From contig JBEIHC010000067.1 in assembly GCA_040381555.1 (NCBI GenBank), forward strand, positions 1 to 15,373: a stretch of 15,373 bases of DNA. The letters are read 5' to 3'. The notes beneath the pieces are model-generated. The model was given only the letters and a program-made list of their open reading frames with translations, was not told the origin of the DNA and did no database searches. This stretch comes from CANHCC01 sp040381555. GTDB taxonomy: Bacteria > Bacteroidota > Bacteroidia > J057 > RFSG01. A program made the translations under genes and the position numbers. Positions 7,724-13,949 of the stretch are shown here, piece by piece. Every line of letters begins with the position of its first letter. Within the stretch, counting starts at the first letter, position 1.

Positions 7724-7738
7724 CCGCTTGGTGATAGC
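7724..7738 (-). repeat. Solo inverted copy of the 16-bp repeat unit
   Basis: CCGCTTGGTGATAGC is the exact reverse complement of 11486-11500 inside the tandem array about 3.8 kb away. It occupies nearly half of the 34-bp gap between the stop codons of two convergent genes, at 7715 and 7750. A 15-bp exact match between two non-coding gaps is unlikely by chance in a window this size. No terminator-like stem with a T-tract is visible in this gap, so the repeat may mark or affect the transcript ends here. Confidence 0.8.
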
Positions 7739-7749
7739 AAAATAAAAAC

Positions 7750-10269
7750 CTAAAACTGCTGACCGAATATAAAATGGAATCTACCCTTACTTAAGCCATC
7801 TCCTTCACGCACAACTGTATCGAAGCCATATCCATAATCCACCCCGATCAAGCCCATAAAAGGGAGCATTAATCTTACCCCTGCCCCTGCAGATCGCTTC
7901 AATAAAAAGGGATTATAATCTCTGAATTTATCCCACGCATTTCCAGCCTCCAAAAACCCATGCAGCCATACCATAATTTGCTGAGTCTTGGGGGGAGTTA
8001 ATAATTGCCTTAACTCTAAGGTATATTTAGTAAATAATGTCCCCCCAATTGTTTGACCTACACTATTTCTTGGACCCAAGGCATTATTCTGATATCCGCG
8101 TAATCCTATTATCTCTCTACCATCGAGGAAGAACATTTGTAAGCCATCTCCGCCTAAATAAAAGCGCTCAAATTGGGATAAACCAATCGTGGGATTATAA
8201 TATCCAATAAACCCATGACGCATTTTGAAATTCCCAACTAAACTACCTGCAACACGCAAAAACCAAGAAGATTCAAATTTCCATTTATGAAATTCTAAAT
8301 TCCGATATAATTCGCCTAAATTATTACTTGCCTTTAAGCCCGCATAATCTTTGGAAATAAAAGTAGACCAAGGAGGCGTGGCTTGTACAGAGAAGGTATT
8401 AATAGATCCATTTCTCGGATAAATAGGTGCATCCACACTCGTACGATCTAAAGTAAATTTCAATGACCATACATTAATATTTCCATTCTCAATTCCAAAT
8501 GTACTTCCACCATTCTGAACATTATAATTTCTATATCCGGCAGACCAATACATTCTAAAATGATCATCGGGGAATCTCAATCTTTTTCCATAATCAACAG
8601 AAGCACCTAAAATAGCAATTCTATAGGCTGTAGGATCATATCGCTGAACCGAATAATTAGCATTTACGCCCAATGAATTCGGCTTCTTTCCGCCAAACCA
8701 AGGCTCTACAAATCCGGCTGAGAAATTCTGAAAAGCCCGTCCATTGGTTTGATAAGCAAGATTTAATCTCTGTCCATCTCCAGAAGGTAAAAAGCCTCGT
8801 TTCCAAGCATCCCGTTTAAAAAATCTTTTCGAAGAGAAATTATTAAAAGTTACAGATACGGTCCCCAATAATCCCCCACCAATAATATTCCCATTATTAT
8901 CACGAATACGACCACCCCAACCTCCTTGCAATTGCAACTGATCATTCGGCTTTTCATCCACTTTATATTTTATATCTACCGTACCTCGATTAATATCTGG
9001 CATTGGAGTAGGGTTTAATGACTCTTGATCAAAATATCCTAAAGCCAATATCTCACGCTGAGAACGAATCACATCCGCCCGACTAAATTTACTTCCAGGC
9101 AAAGTGCGTATCTCTCGCAATATCACATAATCACTAGTCTTATCATTTCCCTCAACAAATATCTTATTATTATTTGCCTGCGGCCCTTCAAATATTTTTA
9201 ATTCTATATCGACAGAATCCCCTTCTACTGCCGTCTCTATCGGAGTAATATTAAAAAATAAATATCCATCATCCATATACAGAGAGGAAATATCCGTACC
9301 ATTCGGATCTATCGTCAGCCTTTTATCTAATTCTACGGGATTATAAACAGAACCTTTTTTGATTCCCAATGCCGTGCTTAATTGAGTGTCATCATATTTA
9401 AAATTACCTGTCCACCGAATGTCCCGATAATAATATTTATTTCCCTCGAAAACCTGCATCTCAATCTTTAACTTATTCGCACTGACAGGATATAAGGTAT
9501 CCTGAATAATTCTGGCATCCCGATATCCTTTAGACTGATAAAAAGAAACCATTTTCTTTTTATCTTCTACATAATTCCCCCGAATATATTTGGAGCGCTT
9601 AAATACTCTAAAAAAACGAACTTGTTTGGTCTCCTTAAATTTCCTTCTAAGTAGAGCAGAAGTTACTTCTGAATTTCCGGTGAGCACAATCTGATCTACT
9701 TTGGTTCGGCGACCCTTTTCGATATCAATGGTAAGGGCCACTTCATTACGCGCATTTAGGGTACTATTAATTTCTGCTTGGGTATGATAAAATCCTTTTT
9801 CCTGATAAAAATTTTTAATAATTCTCAACGCATTCATTCGCTTGGTCTCCGTGAAAATAGTCCCCCGAATGAACGATATCTTTTCCCTTAAATCATCCGC
9901 TTGACTTTTTGTTACTCCATTAAAAGTAAATTTTTCGATTCGGGGGCGCTCAACTACCTTAATTATAATAAATACATTATTTCCAGATATGTTTTCGGTT
10001 TCAATGAGAACATCCGAAAACAGGCCCTGCTTCCATAATTTCTTAATTGCATCTGCAACTGATTGACCAGGAATTGAAATCGTATTGCCAATGGTTAAGC
10101 CGCTCATTGAAATGAGGGTATTTTTATCCATCGCCCCGGAAGATTCTACATTAATTCCAGATAGAGTATATTCTTTGGGTTTATCGTAATTGACTAATCC
10201 TGGCTGGGCCAATGCCCCTAAGGGAAGCATCATGCCAATCAGGATAAAAATTATTTTGACAGGGTTCAT
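7750..10269 (-). CDS. bamA: Outer-membrane protein assembly factor BamA
   Basis: BamA is the central pore of the BAM machine that folds beta-barrel proteins into the outer membrane. The 839-residue product starts with a signal peptide (MNPVKIIFILIGMMLPLGALA, cut before or at Q22). Five POTRA-like segments follow, at about 35-108, 110-187, 188-277, 278-362 and 364-440, each ending in VxERP-, IEKG-, VFEG-, IFEG- or VDEKP-like turns. The barrel runs from about 445 to the C-terminal phenylalanine F839, which with FHFIFGQQF forms the expected beta-signal. LRGY at 723-726 is the loop-6 VRGF motif. The ATG overlaps the uppS stop as ATGA, so translation is coupled. The gene is the last of its strand group: skp/ompH, often next in Bacteroidota, is absent, and a convergent glycosyltransferase gene lies there instead. 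Confidence 0.97.
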   Translation of the reverse strand: MNPVKIIFILIGMMLPLGALAQPGLVNYDKPKEYTLSGINVESSGAMDKNTLISMSGLTIGNTISIPGQSVADAIKKLWKQGLFSDVLIETENISGNNVFIIIKVVERPRIEKFTFNGVTKSQADDLREKISFIRGTIFTETKRMNALRIIKNFYQEKGFYHTQAEINSTLNARNEVALTIDIEKGRRTKVDQIVLTGNSEVTSALLRRKFKETKQVRFFRVFKRSKYIRGNYVEDKKKMVSFYQSKGYRDARIIQDTLYPVSANKLKIEMQVFEGNKYYYRDIRWTGNFKYDDTQLSTALGIKKGSVYNPVELDKRLTIDPNGTDISSLYMDDGYLFFNITPIETAVEGDSVDIELKIFEGPQANNNKIFVEGNDKTSDYVILREIRTLPGSKFSRADVIRSQREILALGYFDQESLNPTPMPDINRGTVDIKYKVDEKPNDQLQLQGGWGGRIRDNNGNIIGGGLLGTVSVTFNNFSSKRFFKRDAWKRGFLPSGDGQRLNLAYQTNGRAFQNFSAGFVEPWFGGKKPNSLGVNANYSVQRYDPTAYRIAILGASVDYGKRLRFPDDHFRMYWSAGYRNYNVQNGGSTFGIENGNINVWSLKFTLDRTSVDAPIYPRNGSINTFSVQATPPWSTFISKDYAGLKASNNLGELYRNLEFHKWKFESSWFLRVAGSLVGNFKMRHGFIGYYNPTIGLSQFERFYLGGDGLQMFFLDGREIIGLRGYQNNALGPRNSVGQTIGGTLFTKYTLELRQLLTPPKTQQIMVWLHGFLEAGNAWDKFRDYNPFLLKRSAGAGVRLMLPFMGLIGVDYGYGFDTVVREGDGLSKGRFHFIFGQQF

Positions 10270-11021
10270 GCTCCAGTTTGTATTTGTTCACTAGTTTTCC
10301 CAAAGCGTCGTTCGCGCTTTTGATAATCGGCAATGGCTTCGTATAAATCTGCCCGTCGAAAATCCGGCCAAAATTTAGGGGTGATATAAATTTCAGAATA
10401 GGCAAGCTCCCAAAGCAAAAAGTTACTGATTCGAAATTCTCCACTGGTACGAATCATTAATTCTGGGTCTGGCAGAAAGTGAGTGCTTAATTGAGACTTA
10501 AATACTGCCTCATTGATATCTTTAGAAGCGATCTGCCCAGATTTAACTTGGTCACTTAAGGCTTGAACCGCTTGTAAAATATCCCGACGGCCACCATAAG
10601 AAAGTGCTAAATTCAACACCATCCGAGTATTGCCTTCGGTTTTTCGCATCGCTTCCGCCAATTGCTTCTGGCAGGATTTTGGTAAATCCTCTGTGCGACC
10701 GATACTCATGAGGCGAATATTATTCTCCATCAGGGTAGGTGTTTCCCGGGCGATGGTCATTACTAATAATTCCATGAGTGCCATCACTTCAAACTGGGGA
10801 CGATTCCAATTTTCGGTAGAGAAGGCATAGAGGGTAAGAAACTTAACTCCCGCGGCGGCGGCGCCTTCGGTAGTATCCCGTACGGCTTCTACGGCAGATT
10901 GATGTCCGAATATTCGACTATTGCCTTTTTGCTTGGCCCAACGCCCATTCCCGTCCATAATGATTGCAATATGCTCGGGTATGTTTTGTAGATCCAAATA
11001 TTCAGGAAGCTTTACGGACAT
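10266..11021 (-). CDS. uppS: Isoprenyl transferase, undecaprenyl diphosphate synthase
   Basis: UppS condenses isopentenyl diphosphate onto farnesyl diphosphate to make undecaprenyl diphosphate, the lipid carrier for peptidoglycan and surface glycans. The 251 residues match the family length. Seen: HIAIIMDGNGRWAK (17-30) with the catalytic aspartate D23, the GH pair at 39-40, LTLYAFSTENWNRP (62-75), LNLALSYGGRRDI (136-148), and the diphosphate-binding RTSGEFRISNFLLWE (191-205), followed by AYSEIYITPKFWPDF (207-221). It sits between the DUF6089 gene and bamA, the usual Bacteroidota order, though here 565 bp of non-coding DNA with a tandem repeat separates it from DUF6089. A -7-like TAATTTTGC lies about 50 bp upstream, so it may have its own promoter. 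No Shine-Dalgarno is seen. Confidence 0.97.
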   Translation of the reverse strand: MSVKLPEYLDLQNIPEHIAIIMDGNGRWAKQKGNSRIFGHQSAVEAVRDTTEGAAAAGVKFLTLYAFSTENWNRPQFEVMALMELLVMTIARETPTLMENNIRLMSIGRTEDLPKSCQKQLAEAMRKTEGNTRMVLNLALSYGGRRDILQAVQALSDQVKSGQIASKDINEAVFKSQLSTHFLPDPELMIRTSGEFRISNFLLWELAYSEIYITPKFWPDFRRADLYEAIADYQKRERRFGKTSEQIQTGA

Positions 11022-11072
11022 GAAGATTAAAAGAAAAAAAGCGCATCAGCAAAGTCCAATACGCTTCTAGTG

Positions 11073-11080
11073 CAAAATTA
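11073..11080 (-). promoter_or_regulatory. Possible -7 element (TAATTTTGC) for uppS-bamA
   Basis: Read on the minus strand, 11080 to 11073 is TAATTTTG followed by C, a full match to the Bacteroidota -7 consensus TAnnTTTG. It lies about 50 bases before the uppS ATG. No good TTTG is found at the expected 17-23 bases further upstream, so support is partial. Confidence 0.38.
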
Positions 11081-11370
11081 ATAGAATATACTGATTTATA
11101 CTGCCTCACAAGCCTTAAGTTCCTATTATTTTGTTGGGATTGGGAAAAGAATCTCAACAAATTGAAAATACAATAATCTAAAATGGGCATTTCAATATAT
11201 TTCAAGGAAACAGGAGAAAATTAAATCCCGAAAATAACGCATCTATTAACAGAAAAGTATTGAGTATAGGTCGGTTTTAGTGGGTAAGTAAATCTTAGAG
11301 ATATCCTGAGGGGTCGGTATATATCTTTTATATGGCTTAAAACCAGGTTAAACCCTCTCTCGCCCTTCTT

Positions 11371-11510
11371 GGGGCTAACACCAAACGGGGCTAATACCAA
11401 ACCCAGCTAACACCAAACCCGGTTAACACCAAACGGAGTTAACACCAAGCAGGGTTAACACCAAACCCAGCTAACACCAAACGCGGCTATCACCAAGCGG
11501 GGTTATCAGG
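11371..11510. repeat. 16-bp tandem repeat array, 8 full copies plus a partial one
   Basis: The consensus unit is CTAACACCAAACSSRG. Units start at 11375, 11391, 11407, 11423, 11439, 11455, 11471 and 11487, with half a copy at 11503-11510, all at an exact 16-bp period. Variation falls mainly at unit position 1 (C or T), position 11 (A or G in CAAAC/CAAGC) and the last four bases (GGGG, CCAG, CCGG, GGAG, AGGG, GCGG). Each unit contains TAA or TTA, so every reading frame is closed on both strands. There are no spacers between units. It lies upstream of uppS, about 350 bp from its start. A solo copy occurs at 7724-7738. Confidence 0.96.
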
Positions 11511-11586
11511 AAAATGAAGTATGTATCCCATGCGAAATGGAATTTCAAGGCTCATTAGAGCAACTCCAAAATGAATTGTTTGAAAG

Positions 11587-12507
11587 TTATCGACGACTGG
11601 CTTTACGACGCGTATTTGCCTTAGCAAACTTAGGACACTTACGGTTGTCAATAATAAAATTAACCGTCAGCATGGAAAAAATATACCAATCGTCCTGATT
11701 CGAAAAACCCCGAACATTGCCAGAACCTGCACCATAAGGATATTGACGACGATTATCTTCCGTCAAATCTAAGGAGCGATCTGCCATAATATATGATTTT
11801 GGATTTTGTAACTCCAGAGCCCTCAAGTTAGGATACAAACTACTGACATCATCCAAATAATCGGTAAATAACTTTCGCAATCCAACTTCAAAACCGATAT
11901 CAATCATATAAGTAAACTTATAGCGAATACCCGCTCCAAATGGAATGTTGATTTGAGTCAACGCATAAGGTCTTGGATAGCCTTGATCCAATAAAGGCAA
12001 AAATTGACCCTCTGTTCCTAAGGGCTGTAATTCAATAAACACGGATTTATTTTGTGCTACATCAAAAAACTGCGCCTTGGGATTAAATGCATACACCCCA
12101 ATTCCTCCAAAAATATAGGGTGTAAAAAACGGACGGTATTTATACCGACGATAGTTACCGATGAAATCGTAACAAACTTGCATGGAAACTTCAGTGATGG
12201 GGCTTCTAAAATGCAAGTTCCTACCTTCATTTCTACCTCCCTGATCCATTGCACCTACCCATGCTTGGGCAACCCCAAGTCGAATGCTCATGTGCGGGTC
12301 ATAATGATAGACAACATTAAACCCAACCCCAGGTTTTGAAAATTTAAAAAATCCGAAATTATTATCCAGATCCCCAAAATAATTGGATATACCCAACGCA
12401 GGGCCCACCGTAAAATAAGTACGACGACCTTGACCTGATACTTGGCTGAAACTCAGGAATAGCAACAAGATGCCTATTCCAAAGTGATTCCACTTCTTTG
12501 TACTCAT
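11587..12507 (-). CDS. DUF6089 family outer-membrane beta-barrel protein
   Basis: A 306-residue secreted protein of the family usually encoded just before uppS and bamA in Bacteroidota. Its function is unknown; an outer-membrane place is inferred. The start is the ATG at 12507, giving MSTKKWNHFGIGILLLFLSF and a signal peptide cut near VSG-QG (24-26). A TTG at 12522 would add five residues with no benefit. Alternating, aromatic-rich strands follow, such as YFTVGPALGISNYFGDLD (31-48), GVGFNVVYHYDPHMSIRLG (60-78), YIFGGIGVYAFNPKA (131-145) and INIPFGAGIRYKF (186-198), as in small OmpA-like barrels; DWYIFSMLTVNFII (273-286) is a likely last strand. The end is strongly basic (FAKANTRRKASRR), which is unusual after a barrel strand. 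A well-formed promoter lies 47-78 bases upstream. Confidence 0.85.
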   Translation of the reverse strand: MSTKKWNHFGIGILLLFLSFSQVSGQGRRTYFTVGPALGISNYFGDLDNNFGFFKFSKPGVGFNVVYHYDPHMSIRLGVAQAWVGAMDQGGRNEGRNLHFRSPITEVSMQVCYDFIGNYRRYKYRPFFTPYIFGGIGVYAFNPKAQFFDVAQNKSVFIELQPLGTEGQFLPLLDQGYPRPYALTQINIPFGAGIRYKFTYMIDIGFEVGLRKLFTDYLDDVSSLYPNLRALELQNPKSYIMADRSLDLTEDNRRQYPYGAGSGNVRGFSNQDDWYIFSMLTVNFIIDNRKCPKFAKANTRRKASRR

Positions 12508-12553
12508 ATAAGTCTTACACAAAAGCAGTAGTGATTTCCTTGTTAAGAGAATT

Positions 12554-12585
12554 CAAATATACACATTGTGAATAACTTTTGCAAA
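12554..12585 (-). promoter_or_regulatory. Bacteroidota-type promoter for the DUF6089 gene
   Basis: On the minus strand TTTG (12585-12582) is followed after exactly 20 bases by TATATTTG (12561-12554). Both the -33 TTTG and the -7 TAnnTTTG consensus are matched in full with ideal spacing, leaving a leader of roughly 40 bases before the ATG at 12507. It lies just past the stop of the upstream thioredoxin-like gene, so the DUF6089 gene can be transcribed apart from aroE. Confidence 0.6.
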
Positions 12586-12591
12586 TATTCA

Positions 12592-13059
12592 TCAGTTTTT
12601 CAGCAATTCCCCAAGGTCCTTCCATAAGATTCCCGATGCCGGCGTTTCTTCTATTCGGCCCTTTTCAAGTTCATTTTCAAGCACAATAAAGGTCGGAAGC
12701 AGAGTAATGTTAAACGGATTTTTCCAGGCTTCCCCACCGCCCTTTTTCCGGTCCAATGCCTGAAACTGAACTTTGACTTCCGGAAATTTTTCCAGTCCAT
12801 TCAAAAACACTGGAATCCAATCTTCACTATCACTGCACCAAAAACCAATAACAACAATTAACTCTTTTCCTGCCCATGCTTCAGGCGTAATGCGCTTTAA
12901 AGCCTTTGCCTCTTTGCCTGAAAGCCGACCAGTTAATTTCCAAGGTTGTATTTCCTGAAAACCCTTCCGACTCCAACTTCCAATCTGTTCGGATTGAACG
13001 GATTGCCCATAAACCCAAGTCCACAGTGTCAGTATAAAAATCAAACTATTGCGCATCAT
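12592..13059 (-). CDS. Exported thioredoxin-fold protein with a CSDS motif
   Basis: A 155-residue protein with a signal peptide (MMRNSLIFILTLWTWVYG) and one thioredoxin-like domain: ELIVVIGFWCSDSEDWIP (66-83) is the beta-strand and active-site helix, VKVQFQALDRKK (96-106) the next strand, and ITLLPTFIVLE (118-128) carries the cis-proline P122. The active site is C75-S-D-S78 rather than CxxC, so it cannot form the usual internal disulfide. WCxDS sites are known in other small thioredoxin-like proteins; their role is unclear. The ATG at 13059 (or the next codon, 13056) puts the signal peptide at the N-terminus. The same frame stays open upstream to an ATG at 13113, inside the end of aroE, which would add 18 residues through a palindrome. 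It is probably co-transcribed with aroE. Confidence 0.72.
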   Translation of the reverse strand: MMRNSLIFILTLWTWVYGQSVQSEQIGSWSRKGFQEIQPWKLTGRLSGKEAKALKRITPEAWAGKELIVVIGFWCSDSEDWIPVFLNGLEKFPEVKVQFQALDRKKGGGEAWKNPFNITLLPTFIVLENELEKGRIEETPASGILWKDLGELLKN

Positions 13060-13063
13060 TTTT

Positions 13064-13100
13064 TTTCGCTTGCACCAAGCTAAGCTTGGTGCAAGCGAAA
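13064..13100. repeat. Perfect palindrome with 18-bp arms in the aroE/thioredoxin-like gap
   Basis: TTTCGCTTGCACCAAGCT (13064-13081), one base A, then its exact reverse complement at 13083-13100. It begins 2 bases after the aroE stop on the minus strand and ends 4 bases before the ATG of the thioredoxin-like gene, filling the gap. In the mRNA it would form a long stem followed by an A-run, not the U-run of an intrinsic terminator in either direction. It could hide the downstream start or steady the aroE mRNA end. Its core GCTTGGTGCAAGC resembles the 16-bp repeat unit found elsewhere in the window. Confidence 0.93.
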
Positions 13101-13102
13101 CC

Positions 13103-13858
13103 TTATAAAGCATCCTGATTCCAAATTTCCCAAGCACGCTCTGCCTGTAAATACAGCATCTCCAAGCCATTCTTTACATGGGCATTGCGAGCAGCAGCCT
13201 GATTTAAAAATATCGTCCGCTCCGGATTGTAAATCAAATCATACACCAAATGTTTATCCGTCAGCTTTTCAAAAGGAAAATCCGGGCAACCTTCTATTAA
13301 TGGATGCATCCCCAATGGAGTCGTATTCACAATGAGTTTATGCTTTTTAAAATCCAATGAGCGCATCTCCTCATAAGTAATCACGCCTTCTGTTTGCCTG
13401 TCCTTCCGAGATACCCGAACACAGGGAAATTGATAGTAATGCTGCAATACAAATTGCACCGCCCGAGAAGCCCCTCCTGTACCCAAAATAATCGCCTGAG
13501 TTTTTTTCATATCCTTCGGAATAAACCGAATCAAGGAATGATGAAACCCATACACATCCGTGTTGTAGCCTTTGATTTTTTCTCCCCGAATAACCAATGT
13601 ATTCACCGCCCCCACTTCTTTTGCCTCTGGATCTAATTCATCCAGATAAGGGATTATCTGCTGCTTATACGGAATGGTTACATTCAAACCTTTCAAATAG
13701 GTGTATTCAGACAGCAAAGCCGGAAAATCTGTAATTTCTTCCAACTCAAATAACTCATAAGCGGCATCTATCTTCTGAGATTCAAACTTCGCTTCAAAAT
13801 ATAATTTGGAAAAGCTGTGTTTTAACTTTTTCCCTAATAATCCGTAAGTAGCCTGCAT
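13103..13858 (-). CDS. aroE: Shikimate dehydrogenase
   Basis: AroE reduces 3-dehydroshikimate to shikimate with NADPH in the common aromatic amino acid pathway. The 251-residue length is slightly short but complete for the family. Landmarks in order: the shikimate-binding HSFS (14-17), NVTIPYK (59-65) with the catalytic K65, AVNT (84-87), GYNTD (97-101) with the catalytic D101, the NADPH-binding loop ILGTGGASRA (124-133), VNTTPLGM (177-184), YDLIYNP (206-212) and NGLEMLYLQAERAW (230-243) with Q238. The loop GTGGAS is followed by VRVSRKDRQ, whose R148 or R151 could bind the NADP phosphate. No Shine-Dalgarno is seen. It diverges from the persulfide dioxygenase-like gene across 91 bp. The thioredoxin-like gene follows past a palindrome. 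Confidence 0.96.
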   Translation of the reverse strand: MQATYGLLGKKLKHSFSKLYFEAKFESQKIDAAYELFELEEITDFPALLSEYTYLKGLNVTIPYKQQIIPYLDELDPEAKEVGAVNTLVIRGEKIKGYNTDVYGFHHSLIRFIPKDMKKTQAIILGTGGASRAVQFVLQHYYQFPCVRVSRKDRQTEGVITYEEMRSLDFKKHKLIVNTTPLGMHPLIEGCPDFPFEKLTDKHLVYDLIYNPERTIFLNQAAARNAHVKNGLEMLYLQAERAWEIWNQDAL

Positions 13859-13928
13859 AAGTATTTTCTTATTGCGTATTTTTACTGAACGCAGTCATCC
13901 GTGATAGAATTGCTGCTGAAACAGAATG

Positions 13929-13936
13929 CAAAATTA
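13929..13936 (-). promoter_or_regulatory. Possible -7 element (TAATTTTGC) for aroE
   Basis: On the minus strand 13936-13929 reads TAATTTTG followed by C, the same nonamer as the candidate before uppS. It lies about 70 bases before the aroE ATG. The best upstream partner, TTCG at 13962-13959, is 22 bases away with one mismatch and lies inside the divergent gene. The element also overlaps the leader of that gene just before its Shine-Dalgarno site. Confidence 0.3.
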
Positions 13937-13938
13937 AC

Positions 13939-13943
13939 AGGAG
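13939..13943 (+). promoter_or_regulatory. Shine-Dalgarno site AGGAG
   Basis: AGGAG ends 6 bases before the ATG at 13950, standard spacing, and fixes that start. It is the only clear Shine-Dalgarno sequence in the window, where the other genes have A-rich or unremarkable leaders, as is usual in Bacteroidota. Confidence 0.7.
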
Positions 13944-13949
13944 TCAACT

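Larger units (their letters stand above)
11022..11586. other. 565-bp non-coding gap between the DUF6089 gene and uppS
   Basis: This gap is long for a region where genes otherwise sit close together. It holds a -7-like element for uppS near its left end and the 16-bp tandem array at 11371-11510. A possible decayed repeat copy, CAGGTTAAACC, lies at about 11344-11354, out of phase with the array. A 67-codon minus-strand frame (11205-11002) has no recognisable features and runs into uppS; it is not called. No tRNA or structured RNA was recognised. The gap may split the DUF6089 and uppS-bamA genes into two transcripts. Confidence 0.7.

Noticed and set aside
11002..11205. 67-codon minus-strand open frame upstream of uppS
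   Set aside because: It overlaps the uppS start, has no recognisable motif, signal peptide or initiation site, and covers the likely uppS leader.
11371..11510. CRISPR or coding repeat
   Set aside because: The 16-bp units have no spacers, and TAA, TTA or CTA in each unit closes every frame on both strands.
13064..13100. Rho-independent terminator
   Set aside because: The stem is followed by A residues on the minus strand and by CCTTAT on the plus strand, with no T-tract after it in either direction.
13060..13170. Upstream ATG starts (13170, 13113) for the thioredoxin-like gene
   Set aside because: They would put up to 37 residues, translated partly from the end of aroE and the palindrome, in front of a clear signal peptide.
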